Counted from the first letter of the stretch, positions 6,283 through 14,903 are shown. The stretch is 16,162 nt of DNA from an uncultured Blautia sp. (GCA_934371915.1 CAKROE010000053.1:1-16162), one strand, 5' to 3'. Numbers and translations: made by a program. Notes: generated from the sequence alone by a model not told the origin.

Positions 6283-8538
6283 TTACATTCTGTCGTGGCA
6301 GGTTCTGGCAATAACATCCAGCTGCTGCTCTCTTGTAAGGTCGATGAATTTAACAGCATATCCGGATACACGGATTGTGAAGTTTGCGTACTCTTCTTTT
6401 TCCGGATGTTCCATAGCATCGATCAGTTTTTCTTTACCGAATACGTTGACATTAAGGTGATGAGCACCCTGATCAAAATATCCGTCAAGTACATGAACAA
6501 GGTTCTCTGTACGTTCTTCTTCTGTATGTCCCAGAGCATCCGGGTTGATGGTCTGAGTATTGGAAATTCCGTCAAGGGCATCTTCATAGTCCAGTTTTGC
6601 AACAGAGTTGAGGGAAGCAAGAAGTCCGTTCTGCTCTGCACCGTAAGACGGGTTAGCACCAGGTGCAAGCGGCTCTCCTGCTTTTCTTCCATCCGGAAGG
6701 GATCCTGTAGCTTTACCATAAACAACGTTGGATGTAATGGTAAGGATAGAAGTAGTAGGTTTGGAATCACGATAGGTATGGATGTGTTTCAGTTTCTCAA
6801 GGAATGTAGAAAGCAGTGTTGTTGCGATCTCATCTGCTCTGTCATCATCGTTACCATAACGCGGGAAGTCACCTTCTACGATAAAGTCTGTTGTGATTCC
6901 ATCTTCGTCACGAACAGCTTTAACTTTTGCATATTTGATAGCGGACAGGGAGTCTACTACGTGAGAGAATCCAGCGATACCAGTTGCGAAAGAACGGTCA
7001 ACCTTTGTATCGATCAGAGCCATCTCTGCTGCTTCATAGTAGTATTTGTCATGCATGTAGTGGATCATGTTCAGTGTTCCAACATACAGATGAGCCAGCC
7101 AGTCCATCATCTTGTCATATTTTGCAACTACTTCATCATAGTCAAGATATTCAGAAGTAATCGGCTGATAGTTCGGTCCTACCTGCTGTTTTGTCTTTTC
7201 ATCAACACCACCGTTGATAGCGTAAAGAAGACATTTTGCAAGGTTTGCACGAGCTCCGAAGAACTGCATTTCTTTACCTGTCTCAGTAGCGGATACACAG
7301 CAGCAGATGCTGTAGTCATCGCCCCATACCGGACGCATAACATCATCGTTCTCATACTGAACAGAGCTTGTCAGTACGGAGATGTCAGCTGTATATTTTT
7401 TGAAGTTTTCAGGCAGTCTTGAAGAATACAGAACTGTAAGGTTCGGTTCCGGAGCCGGTCCCATGTTTTCCAGTGTATGCAGGAAACGATAGTCGTTCTT
7501 TGTTACCATGGAACGTCCGTCCTGTCCCATACCTGCAACTTCCAGAGTTGCCCATACCGGGTCACCGGAGAACAGCTGGTTGTAAGAAGGAATACGGGCG
7601 AATTTAACCATACGGAATTTCATTACCATGTGGTCAACAAGCTCCTGAGCTTCTTTCTCTGTAAGAGTTCCGTTCTCAAGATCTCTTTCGATATAAACAT
7701 CAAGGAATGTGGAAATACGTCCAACACTCATTGCAGCACCGTTCTGAGTTTTGATAGCTGCCAGATATCCGAAGTACAGCCACTGGAATGCTTCTCTTGC
7801 ATTCTTAGCCGGCTGGGAAATATCAAATCCGTATGCTTCAGCCATAACCTTCATGCCTTTGAGGGCGCGGATCTGATCAGCGATCTCTTCACGAAGCTGG
7901 AAGTCATAACGTCTCATACCCTGACGGTCACATGCTGCGAAGTCTTTCTGTTTTCCTTCGATCAGAGCATCGATACCATACAAAGCAACTCGTCTGTAGT
8001 CACCAACGATACGTCCACGTCCGTAAGTATCCGGAAGACCTGTCAGGATCTTGTTGTGACGGGCTAATTTCATCTCTGGTGTGTAGATATCAAATACACC
8101 CTGGTTGTGTGTTTTGAATTCATAGTTGTGGAATACGTCTTTGATCTTGTCGCTTACTTTGTATCCGTAAGTTTCGCAGGCCTGCTCTGCCATTTTGATT
8201 CCACCGTATGGCATGAATGCACGTTTCAGCGGTTTGTCAGTCTGAAGACCAACAACTGTTTCAAGATCTTTGAGATCTTCGTCAATGTATCCCGGGCCAT
8301 ATGCTGTCAGAGATGTAACAACCTCTGTTTCCATATCCAGAACGCCGCCTTTTGCACGTTCTTCTTTCTGCAGTTCCTGAAGTTTTCCCCACAGTTTGTT
8401 TGTTGCTTCTGTAGGTTCTTCCAGGAAGGAGGCATCTCCGTCATATGGTGTGTAGTTCATTGAGATAAAGTTACGAACGTCGATTTTTTCTTTCCAACGG
8501 TTTCCTTTGAAACCATCCCACTGTGAAAAGTTTTTCAT
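6283..8538 (-). CDS. pflB: Formate C-acetyltransferase (pyruvate formate-lyase)
   Basis: The 751-residue glycyl-radical enzyme converts pyruvate and CoA to acetyl-CoA and formate under anaerobic conditions. The C-terminal radical motif RVSGYAV places the radical on Gly726. The active-site thiols lie in [15 protein letters not shown]; Cys413 and Cys414 correspond to the Cys418/419 pair of the E. coli enzyme, and Cys412 is an extra third cysteine where E. coli has Ala. [12 protein letters not shown] and the [17 protein letters not shown] segment [13 protein letters not shown] (171-183) are PflB hallmarks rather than those of choline or glycerol lyases. The length is close to the usual 740-760. 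The start at 8538 follows GTGAGGTG. It is followed 2 nt later by pflA. Confidence 0.97.
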   Translation of the reverse strand: MKNFSQWDGFKGNRWKEKIDVRNFISMNYTPYDGDASFLEEPTEATNKLWGKLQELQKEERAKGGVLDMETEVVTSLTAYGPGYIDEDLKDLETVVGLQTDKPLKRAFMPYGGIKMAEQACETYGYKVSDKIKDVFHNYEFKTHNQGVFDIYTPEMKLARHNKILTGLPDTYGRGRIVGDYRRVALYGIDALIEGKQKDFAACDRQGMRRYDFQLREEIADQIRALKGMKVMAEAYGFDISQPAKNAREAFQWLYFGYLAAIKTQNGAAMSVGRISTFLDVYIERDLENGTLTEKEAQELVDHMVMKFRMVKFARIPSYNQLFSGDPVWATLEVAGMGQDGRSMVTKNDYRFLHTLENMGPAPEPNLTVLYSSRLPENFKKYTADISVLTSSVQYENDDVMRPVWGDDYSICCCVSATETGKEMQFFGARANLAKCLLYAINGGVDEKTKQQVGPNYQPITSEYLDYDEVVAKYDKMMDWLAHLYVGTLNMIHYMHDKYYYEAAEMALIDTKVDRSFATGIAGFSHVVDSLSAIKYAKVKAVRDEDGITTDFIVEGDFPRYGNDDDRADEIATTLLSTFLEKLKHIHTYRDSKPTTSILTITSNVVYGKATGSLPDGRKAGEPLAPGANPSYGAEQNGLLASLNSVAKLDYEDALDGISNTQTINPDALGHTEEERTENLVHVLDGYFDQGAHHLNVNVFGKEKLIDAMEHPEKEEYANFTIRVSGYAVKFIDLTREQQLDVIARTCHDRM

Positions 8539-8605
8539 TTTTGCACCTCACTATAATATAATTTATTCCGCGTATGTCCAGTCTAACTTTCCTGGCAAAA
8601 AGAAA

Positions 8606-8625
8606 AATAAGACCGGAATCTTATT
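8606..8625 (-). promoter_or_regulatory. Hairpin followed by T-rich tract in the pflB leader
   Basis: AATAAGA (minus, 8625-8619), a 6-nt loop TTCCGG and TCTTATT (8612-8606) form a perfect 7-bp stem, followed by TTTCTTTTTG. It resembles an intrinsic terminator or attenuator within the pflB 5' leader, but only one base pair is G-C, so it may be weak. Confidence 0.4.
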
Positions 8626-8637
8626 ATGGTTACATGC

Positions 8638-8690
8638 GAACAACTTCTGTTCACGATGCTAGTGTACACTATAGGAAGCGTCATTGTCAA
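8638..8690 (-). promoter_or_regulatory. pflB promoter overlapped by two palindromes
   Basis: TTGACA (8690-8685), an 18-bp spacer and TACACT (8666-8661) form the likely promoter, with transcription starting near 8654. A perfect 12-bp palindrome, TAGTGTACACTA (8660-8671), covers the -10. A second inverted repeat, GAACA-N5-TGTTC (8638-8652), lies at about +3 to +17. Both are positioned like repressor operators. Neither matches the Rex, FNR or cre consensus closely. Confidence 0.65.
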
Positions 8691-8753
8691 TTCTTTAACG
8701 TATGCTCTTAATTTTGTACAATTTGTGGTATCTTTTTGAAAGCAATTATCAAT

Positions 8754-8790
8754 ATATTGTATTTTTACGGGTACAATATCTCTTTTTCCA
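8754..8790 (-). other. Two hairpins downstream of the U32 gene
   Basis: After the U32 stop, the minus strand reads ATATCT-N8-AGATAT (stem within about 8771-8794) and then ATATTGTA-N10-TACAATAT (8779-8772 with 8761-8754, 8-bp perfect arms). No T-run follows on the minus strand, so this is not a standard terminator. It may stabilise the 3' end or end transcription weakly. Confidence 0.35.
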
Positions 8791-8794
8791 GATA

Positions 8795-9853
8795 TCAGAT
8801 CTTATTTTTTGCTTCTATATAATGCCGCCTGTAATAACAGTTCCCGCTGCACCCGTAAGGAAACAGTATTTTTTTCATGGAGTTTATATATTCTTTTTCT
8901 GTTTTGGACGCTTTAAGAATATCCAGTGCTCTTCGCAGATTTCGGATATCTTTTTCCATAAAATCTGTATAATTTCCTCTGCCGACCAGTTTGAGATGCG
9001 TGATTCCTGCTTCCTTAAGGCGATAAAGTGCACAAAGACCGCAGCCGCTTGCTCCGGGGAGATAGCCCGTATCGTCTTCTGCCGGAATTTCTATGGAAGG
9101 TGTTTCCTGTCCCGGAATGTCATCCCGGTCTGATGTTGCTTTACCACACGTTATATAGTCATTCCTCTGTTGTCCGTTTTTCATGCATGCAAGCTGATAA
9201 GGCACGCGGCAAAGATATCCCATTTCATCGCAGTGAAGGGAATTACAGAATGCACCGGTAAACTGGCAGAGTTCATTCAGGACAAAAGCTTCGAACTCAA
9301 TCCCGGTCTGCATCATTTTTGATTTCATTATTTCTGCTGCCCGCTGGTGTGCAATGATACTCTGCATATCCTCCAGTGTATTTTTCCTGTGGAAAATCAC
9401 CCGTTTCAGTTTCATCTGCTGAAAAAAATCCACCATTCCGGAATTTACTTCCGCGGTCTCTCCGCTTAAATGAATCTCACAGTCGATATGCTGTTTTCGA
9501 AGATACAAGATCAGTGCCGGATCTGCGATGATATAGCCGTCAAATCCAATTCTCATGCATTTCTTTATCATTTCTGCGATTTCCGGATACTGTTCCGGGA
9601 TATAATAAAGGGCATTAAACGTCAGATGCACCGGCTTCTCATACTCTTTCACCATTGCGGCAAGGATTTCCATCTCACCGAAAGAACCGATCTGCACATT
9701 ATAAGAAAGGACTTCCCTGCGATTGAGCGGCATGACTGTCCCATATTTCTTTGTCCATTCGTATGGCACATAACCGCAAAAAAATTCATCTGCTCCGGCA
9801 TGGACAAATCGTTCATATTCATCTATCGATCCTAAACCTGCAGTAATCTTCAT
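8795..9853 (-). CDS. U32-family protein, candidate Fe-S subunit of a two-gene U32 system
   Basis: With the start used here the protein has 352 residues. MKITAGLGSIDEYERFVHAGADEFFCGY is a typical U32 TIM-barrel opening, and EVNSGMVDFFQQMKLKRVIFHR and FEAFVLNELCQFTGAFC follow the U32 pattern, including the Cx6C pair (about Cys196 and Cys203) and a CRVPYQL segment (Cys215) like the CRxPY of the family. Further cysteines at about 271/274 (CGLC) and 335/339 (CSGNC) are extra. U32 members UbiU/UbiV, RlhA and TrhP bind or need Fe-S clusters and work in oxygen-independent hydroxylation; others were called collagenases. The ATG at 9853 is preferred over ATG 9910 because GGAGAGG lies 8 nt before it, whereas 9910 has no Shine-Dalgarno site. 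It follows the companion gene by 81 nt and is probably in its operon. Its substrate is unknown. Confidence 0.85.
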   Translation of the reverse strand: MKITAGLGSIDEYERFVHAGADEFFCGYVPYEWTKKYGTVMPLNRREVLSYNVQIGSFGEMEILAAMVKEYEKPVHLTFNALYYIPEQYPEIAEMIKKCMRIGFDGYIIADPALILYLRKQHIDCEIHLSGETAEVNSGMVDFFQQMKLKRVIFHRKNTLEDMQSIIAHQRAAEIMKSKMMQTGIEFEAFVLNELCQFTGAFCNSLHCDEMGYLCRVPYQLACMKNGQQRNDYITCGKATSDRDDIPGQETPSIEIPAEDDTGYLPGASGCGLCALYRLKEAGITHLKLVGRGNYTDFMEKDIRNLRRALDILKASKTEKEYINSMKKILFPYGCSGNCYYRRHYIEAKNKI

Positions 9854-9934
9854 TTGCATTTCCTCTCCATTATCGTATTTGTCATTTCTGTCCTCACCGA
9901 TTTTATCCATTTCGTCTGAATCAATGTTTTTCGC

Positions 9935-11284
9935 TTATATCAGCCCCAGCACAAACCGGTCGATTCCTGCTTCTTCCTTCTCTTTAAGTATTTCCGGGTG
10001 CATCAGCGTTTCCAGATCCAGCCCGAACAGCGAATTATATCTGCCGATCATATGCAGATGTTCCGGATATGTCAGCGTATATTTTTCACAAAAATGCGGA
10101 CAGTTTTCTACAAAGCTCTGTTTTCCCCGTTCTCCTTCTGTGCAGATTGCATGAAGCGGACAGTACTGGGAAGTATTCGTCTGATAAAAAGGAAAATGCA
10201 GACTGTTTTTGCCTTCCGGAAAACGCTGGGGATAACCATAGCTCTCCCATTCAAAGCGCTGAAATCCACAGTCTTCTTGCAAAAAATTCCTGTAAAAATC
10301 CGCATTCAGACTGTTTTCGCTGTAAAATTCCCGCTCTCCTTTTTTGTATTTCATCCGGGGATCTTTTTTTCTTTTGTTGAGCAGGGTTCCCATGCACAGC
10401 TTCAGATGTGGGGCTTTTTTCACCATAGAAATCATTGCCCAGTCATTTACGACAATTTCCACAGAAATTTGCTTTTCTTCGCACCAGTTATCCACCATAT
10501 GAAGCATTTTTTCGGTGTTTTTCAACAGGTTTTCACATACATATGTATATACGATCGTGATTGCCAGGTCCTCCCTGTATGCTTTATCAAGCAGTAATTT
10601 CAGTGTCTTTTCCTCCGGAAACAGCAGATGGCAGAACTGATTTCCGATGTAAAGCCTGTCCGGAACACACTTCTGTATCTCCCCGGAAAATGCAAACCCC
10701 GTCTGCTCCCAGTAATATTTCATAAAATCCTGAATATTTTCTTCAAGGTACATCCTGTACAGTTCCGGGCGATCAAGCTCCAGTGCAAATTCCTGCGCTT
10801 CACACAAAACCTCTGCAAGTTTTGTTTCCGGAACATCCTGAAACCATATATTTTTCTGTTCTGTCAGATTTTTCGCGAAAATTTCATCTTTTTCTGCAGG
10901 ATAGCCGGTCAGTGCTTCAGCAAGCGCAGCATCGTCTTCTTCTGTTTTCAGATGAATATATCGGGTATAACGTCTGAGCAGTCCCTGTACTTCTTTTCGA
11001 AATTCCTCCTGCTCTGTAAATACGGAATAAGTAAAATAAAACTTTTCTTCTCCTGTCTTTTCTATCTGAAATTTCTGCAAAATAATTTCTCGATAATCAG
11101 ATATTTCATCGTCATAAAAACAGATTCGGAAACATTTTGTTTTTTCTGTCAGCCTTTCCGAGTCCTTTACCATCCGAAATCGGAAGCCGTTTTCCGCAAG
11201 TTCTGTGATGCGGATCTCATTCTGGTCTGCAAAACCTGCAAGCAGACCAAACGGAATCATAGATACTCCATTTATCATTTTCAT
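9935..11284 (-). CDS. U32-like protein with added N-terminal beta-rich domain, partner of the adjacent U32 gene
   Basis: The 449-residue protein has two parts. Residues about 17-115 look like a small beta-barrel (RITELAENGFRFRM, CFRICFYDDEISDYREIILQKF, RRYTRYIHLK), vaguely PilZ-like, though the PilZ RxxxR motif is not evident. Residues about 205-425 resemble a divergent U32/UbiV-type barrel: PDRLYIGNQFCHLLFP, ITIVYTYVCEN, VEIVVNDWAM (about 276-285), GTLLNKRKKDPRM (299-311) and a cysteine cluster, CPLHAIC (375/381) and CPHFC (395/399), which could hold an Fe-S centre. The start at 11284 is chosen because AAAGGAGG lies 9-10 nt upstream; the longer ATG at 11353 falls inside the promoter -35. It is first in a probable two-gene operon with the U32 gene. 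Function is not known. Confidence 0.75.
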   Translation of the reverse strand: MKMINGVSMIPFGLLAGFADQNEIRITELAENGFRFRMVKDSERLTEKTKCFRICFYDDEISDYREIILQKFQIEKTGEEKFYFTYSVFTEQEEFRKEVQGLLRRYTRYIHLKTEEDDAALAEALTGYPAEKDEIFAKNLTEQKNIWFQDVPETKLAEVLCEAQEFALELDRPELYRMYLEENIQDFMKYYWEQTGFAFSGEIQKCVPDRLYIGNQFCHLLFPEEKTLKLLLDKAYREDLAITIVYTYVCENLLKNTEKMLHMVDNWCEEKQISVEIVVNDWAMISMVKKAPHLKLCMGTLLNKRKKDPRMKYKKGEREFYSENSLNADFYRNFLQEDCGFQRFEWESYGYPQRFPEGKNSLHFPFYQTNTSQYCPLHAICTEGERGKQSFVENCPHFCEKYTLTYPEHLHMIGRYNSLFGLDLETLMHPEILKEKEEAGIDRFVLGLI

Positions 11285-11324
11285 TTCCCGGCTCCTCCTT
11301 TCAGACATACTCAAATTATCTTTC

Positions 11325-11353
11325 ATTATAGCAAAACAGACAGGAACTGTCAT
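11325..11353 (-). promoter_or_regulatory. Promoter of the U32 gene pair, inside the scrB terminator
   Basis: ATGACA (11353-11348), a 17-bp spacer and an extended -10 TGCTATAAT (TATAAT at 11330-11325) form a strong sigma-A-type promoter. It predicts transcription from about 11318, upstream of the Shine-Dalgarno site and ATG at 11284. The -35 lies in the loop of the scrB terminator hairpin and the spacer covers the arm nearer the T-tract. Confidence 0.75.
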
Positions 11354-11370
11354 AAAGACTTTCCTGTCTG
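11331..11370 (-). terminator. Terminator after scrB
   Basis: CAGACAGGAA (minus, 11370-11361) and TTCCTGTCTG (11346-11337) form a perfect 10-bp stem with a 14-nt loop, followed by TTTTGC. It lies 25 nt after the scrB stop. The T-tract is short. Confidence 0.75.
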
Positions 11371-11395
11371 CTTAATAAAAGGGGGAGAACATCAA

Positions 11396-12835
11396 TTAAT
11401 ATGAAACTGTCATACTGTTAAGTTTATAAATCTTTCCATCTATATGCTCTGCCTGTATTTCAATCTTCTGTGTCTGCTCCTGCGGATAATATCTGGTAGA
11501 AAATACCACTTCACCGCCATTCAGATAGATTTCCACTGCAGTTGTATCTGCAAGAATGCGAATATCATGAAGTTCACCGGAAGGAATCTGTGCATATCGT
11601 TCACTGCGTCCTGCACCGGCTTTTCCTGCGAAAGAAAGCTTTGCCATTCCATCCGCATAATCCAGCAAAAGTTCTTCGCCAAAACTTACCCGGATCTTTT
11701 TGCCCTGCACTTCTGTCTCGAGATCAAACGGCTGTGCCATTTCAATGCCTGTTCCATTAAGACCGGCATCTGTCAACTCTACAGCCTCTCCACGGATATG
11801 ATTCATTTCTTCTACCGGCCACTGATACAACATACCGTTTTTCAGTGTTACTTCTCTCGGAACCGTCAGGCAGTGCTGCCAGTTCTCCTGCTCTGCGGTA
11901 GGATTTGTGTAATCATCATCCGCATCCGGCATTCCCATCCAGCCAATCAGGATCCTTCTGCCGCGCGCATCTTCGAATGTCTGCGGTGCATAGAAGTCAA
12001 ATCCCATATCCCATTCGCGGAAGTTCTCGGCTTTTACAGCATCATCCTGCAAAATAAAGTATCCGGACTGGTAGATATTCTGGAATCTTGTTTTCTCATG
12101 GGGCAGTCCCTGCGGAGATGCTGAAAGGATTTTTTCACCGGAAAGTTCGAAGAAATCCGGGCACTCCCACATATATCCAAACGCATCTTCTGTCGTCAGT
12201 TCTTTGTCAAATTCCCAGTTCTTCAGATCCGGGGACCGGTAAAAAAGCACAGCGCCGTGATCGCCCTTCTTTCTTCCGCCAAGTACCATGCGATAAGTGT
12301 CACCATCTTTCCAGACCTTCGGGTCACGGATATGGCAGGTGTAGGCATCCGGGTAGTCATTACAGTGAATTGCTACTTCTTTCCTGCCAAAATGAACTCC
12401 ATCCTCACTTACTATATGAAGTGTGCTGGCCTCTCTTCCATTGTTGATATAATCATAATCACCTTCCAGTTTCACATTACCGGTAAAAAAGAGATGCATT
12501 TTGTCTTCATCCACAAGTGCAGATCCGGAGTAAACTCCATGGCAGTCATTTACGCTGTCCGGGAACAGTGAAGTTCCCTCGTATTTCCAGTTGATCATAT
12601 CTGTGCTGGAATAGTGACCCCAGAATTTCAGCCCGCCATTGACATCAAACGGTGCATACTGAAAAAACACATGATATCTTCCCTTGAAATAACACAGACC
12701 ATTCGGGTCATTCAGCCATCCGGTCGGCGGCATCAGATGATGTGTCAGCCGGCTCTTCTGTAATGCCCGCTCTGTCGCCGCTGTCTCTTCGATTTTTCTG
12801 ACTTCTCTTACGAGCACATTTGTCAGTGTACTCAT
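11396..12835 (-). CDS. scrB: Sucrose-6-phosphate hydrolase (GH32)
   Basis: The 479-residue cytosolic glycoside hydrolase splits sucrose 6-phosphate, the product of the PTS, into glucose 6-phosphate and fructose. The GH32 landmarks are in order: WLNDPNG at 40-46 with the nucleophile Asp43, the FWGHYSSTDMINW segment, RDP at 170-172 (transition-state Asp171) and ECPD at 224-227 with the acid/base Glu224, followed by a beta-sandwich C-terminus containing the typical ELHDIRILADTTAVEIYLNGGE. There is no signal peptide, which fits an intracellular enzyme and not a secreted invertase. GGAGGTG precedes the ATG at 12835, which overlaps the scrA stop by one base (TAATG). Fructan or other fructoside activity is possible, but pairing with a PTS favours sucrose 6-phosphate. 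Confidence 0.96.
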   Translation of the reverse strand: MSTLTNVLVREVRKIEETAATERALQKSRLTHHLMPPTGWLNDPNGLCYFKGRYHVFFQYAPFDVNGGLKFWGHYSSTDMINWKYEGTSLFPDSVNDCHGVYSGSALVDEDKMHLFFTGNVKLEGDYDYINNGREASTLHIVSEDGVHFGRKEVAIHCNDYPDAYTCHIRDPKVWKDGDTYRMVLGGRKKGDHGAVLFYRSPDLKNWEFDKELTTEDAFGYMWECPDFFELSGEKILSASPQGLPHEKTRFQNIYQSGYFILQDDAVKAENFREWDMGFDFYAPQTFEDARGRRILIGWMGMPDADDDYTNPTAEQENWQHCLTVPREVTLKNGMLYQWPVEEMNHIRGEAVELTDAGLNGTGIEMAQPFDLETEVQGKKIRVSFGEELLLDYADGMAKLSFAGKAGAGRSERYAQIPSGELHDIRILADTTAVEIYLNGGEVVFSTRYYPQEQTQKIEIQAEHIDGKIYKLNSMTVSY

Positions 12836-14775
12836 TATTTCACCTCCAGAACCCTTGAAGCATTGTCTACTTTGCCTGCACGAAGCTGCACAACTTCTGC
12901 AAAATCATCAGAGTTTGTCACGATCACCGGTGTTGTGGTATCATATCCGGCTTCTTTGATCTTATCCATGTCGAATGTGATCAGTGTCTGACCTTTCTTC
13001 ACTTCATCGCCGTCACTTACATGAACCGTGTAATATTTTCCTTCAAGTTCTACTGTATTTAATCCGATATGGATCAGAATTTCCAGTCCGTCATCTGTCG
13101 CAAGACCGATTGCATGTTTTGTATCAAATACCATAGATACCGTTGCATCACACGGAGCTTTTACCTCACCTTTTGTCGGAATAACAGCCATTCCTTTACC
13201 CAGAACTCCGGAAGCAAATGTCTCATCTTTTACTTCAGAAAGGGCAATCGCGGTTCCCTCAAGCGGACTGTACAGAATCTGTGCTTTTGCATCATCTGCC
13301 TGTGTTTCCTGTTCTGCAACAGTTTCTGTCTCTGTCTCTGCTACGTTGTCAGTTACTTTTTCTGCCGGTGCTTCTGCCTTTTCAGTTTCCTGAACTTCAT
13401 CTTTATATCCGAACAGCCATGTAAGTGCAAACGCTACACCAAAAGCGATTACAAACATGATGATGTAGGTCACCGGACTGTTCAGACAAAGGAGAACACC
13501 AAAGATACCGGTTACGCCGGTTCCTGTTGCGCCAAGTCCTGTGACAGATGCAAACAATGCACCGCAGGCACCACCGAGGCATCCCATAATAAACGGTTTA
13601 CCAAAACGAAGGTTGACACCAAAGATTGCCGGTTCTGTAATTCCCATGCATGCACTTAATGCAGACGGAACTGCCATAGATTTTGTTTTCTGATTTTTTG
13701 TTTTTAATCCGACTGCAAGAGCTGCACCACCCTGTGCCACGTTTGCTGCTGATGCAAGCGGCAGCCAGTAAGTGAGACCGTATTTGGCAAGCTGTCCAAG
13801 GTCAATGATTGTATACATATGGTGCACACCGGCAACAACGGTCGGCGCATAGAAAGCACCCATGACAAAACTTCCGATTCCGAACGGCAGCGCGATCAGC
13901 CACTGGATTCCAGTCAGAAGTCCGTTTTCTACGGTTACAAAGATCGGTCCGATAATGGACAGTGTCAGATATCCGGTAACAAAGACACTGACAAGTGGTG
14001 TCACAAAGAGGTCAAACATTGCCGGTACAATCTTGTGAAGTTTCTTCTCAATCTGTGCCATTACCCATACGGCAATGATAACCGGAATAACATGTCCCTG
14101 ATAACCAACCATATCGATAGAGTACAGGCCAAACCATACTTTCTGTGTCGCCTGAACACCCTGTGTCGCCACGGTCCATGCATTCTGCAAATTCGGATGG
14201 ATCATGATCATACCGATAACTGCACCAAGATATGGATTCGCACCAAATACTTTTGCAGCACTGTATGCAATCAGAATCGGCAGGAATGTGTATGCGGTAT
14301 TACTAAACAACTGCGCAAACACATAAATGGAACCGCTGGTATTGATGTTGATAAAGTTGTTGTTTACCATAAAATTCAGGGCTTCCATGATACCCATAAG
14401 GAAACCGCTGGCTACGATTGCCGGGATGATCGGTACAAAGATATCTCCCAGTGTCTTGATCAGTCTCTGCAACGGATTTGCTTTAGATGCCGCTACCTTT
14501 TTCAGCTCATCTTTGCTTGTCTCAGAAATACCTGCAATCTGGATAAACTCATCATAAACCTTATTTACAACACCTGTTCCGAGAATGATCTGCATCTGTC
14601 CCTGTGCAAAGAACACGCCCTTTACGCCGTCAATATTTTCCACATAATCTTTGTCCGCTTTTGCATTGTCTGCGATTACCAGTCGCAGTCTGGTTGCACA
14701 GTGCGCTGCGGAAATGATATTTTCTTTTTTTCCGATATGGTCGTAGATTTCCTGTGCCGTTTTTCTGTAATCCAT
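12835..14775 (-). CDS. scrA: Sucrose-type PTS permease, EIIBCA fusion
   Basis: The 646-residue membrane protein takes up and phosphorylates sucrose using PEP. EIIB is at the N-terminus with the phospho-cysteine in HCATRLRL (Cys26). EIIC spans about 85-460, with many hydrophobic segments, MGIMEALNFM and ACMGITEPAIFGV. A Glu/Thr/Ala-rich linker (about 465-502) leads to an EIIA of the glucose type with PLEGTAIALSEV, FDTKHAIG (His554) and EILIHIGLNTVEL (phospho-His569); the 15-residue spacing matches the His75/His90 pair of E. coli EIIA-Glc. The ATG at 14775 follows AAAGAGGAGG at good spacing; an ATG at 14853 in frame has none. A beta-glucoside substrate would also fit the domain family, but the overlapping GH32 gene and adjacent LacI regulator point to sucrose. 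Confidence 0.94.
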   Translation of the reverse strand: MDYRKTAQEIYDHIGKKENIISAAHCATRLRLVIADNAKADKDYVENIDGVKGVFFAQGQMQIILGTGVVNKVYDEFIQIAGISETSKDELKKVAASKANPLQRLIKTLGDIFVPIIPAIVASGFLMGIMEALNFMVNNNFININTSGSIYVFAQLFSNTAYTFLPILIAYSAAKVFGANPYLGAVIGMIMIHPNLQNAWTVATQGVQATQKVWFGLYSIDMVGYQGHVIPVIIAVWVMAQIEKKLHKIVPAMFDLFVTPLVSVFVTGYLTLSIIGPIFVTVENGLLTGIQWLIALPFGIGSFVMGAFYAPTVVAGVHHMYTIIDLGQLAKYGLTYWLPLASAANVAQGGAALAVGLKTKNQKTKSMAVPSALSACMGITEPAIFGVNLRFGKPFIMGCLGGACGALFASVTGLGATGTGVTGIFGVLLCLNSPVTYIIMFVIAFGVAFALTWLFGYKDEVQETEKAEAPAEKVTDNVAETETETVAEQETQADDAKAQILYSPLEGTAIALSEVKDETFASGVLGKGMAVIPTKGEVKAPCDATVSMVFDTKHAIGLATDDGLEILIHIGLNTVELEGKYYTVHVSDGDEVKKGQTLITFDMDKIKEAGYDTTTPVIVTNSDDFAEVVQLRAGKVDNASRVLEVK

Positions 14776-14903
14776 ATTGTCCTCCTCTTTCCCTTTTATA
14801 ATGTCTGCTTTGATTCCCCTTTGCTCAGAGTCTATATATGTTATCGGTTTCATCTGTTTTTATCTTTAATATACAGCCTGATATAAATATTTTGTGTTTA
14901 TAT

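Noticed and set aside
6295..7422. Long plus-strand open reading frame (375 codons) antisense to pflB
   Set aside because: It lies fully inside pflB, is low-complexity (Cys, Phe, Ser and Val rich), has no recognisable domain or ribosome-binding site, and follows from the codon use of the opposite strand.
8700..8725. Rex or FNR site upstream of pflB
   Set aside because: The ACAAATTGT-like stretch lacks the spacing and arms of the Rex consensus (TTGTTAA-N4-TTAACAA) and no FNR dyad is visible.
11284..11353. Longer N-terminus for the U32-like partner gene starting at ATG 11353
   Set aside because: That ATG is part of the -35 hexamer of the promoter and in the terminator loop, it has no Shine-Dalgarno site, and the ATG at 11284 has AAAGGAGG.
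13819..14886. Plus-strand open reading frame of 355 codons antisense to scrA
   Set aside because: It is a shadow of the EIIBCA gene, with Cys/His/Asn-rich composition and no motif.
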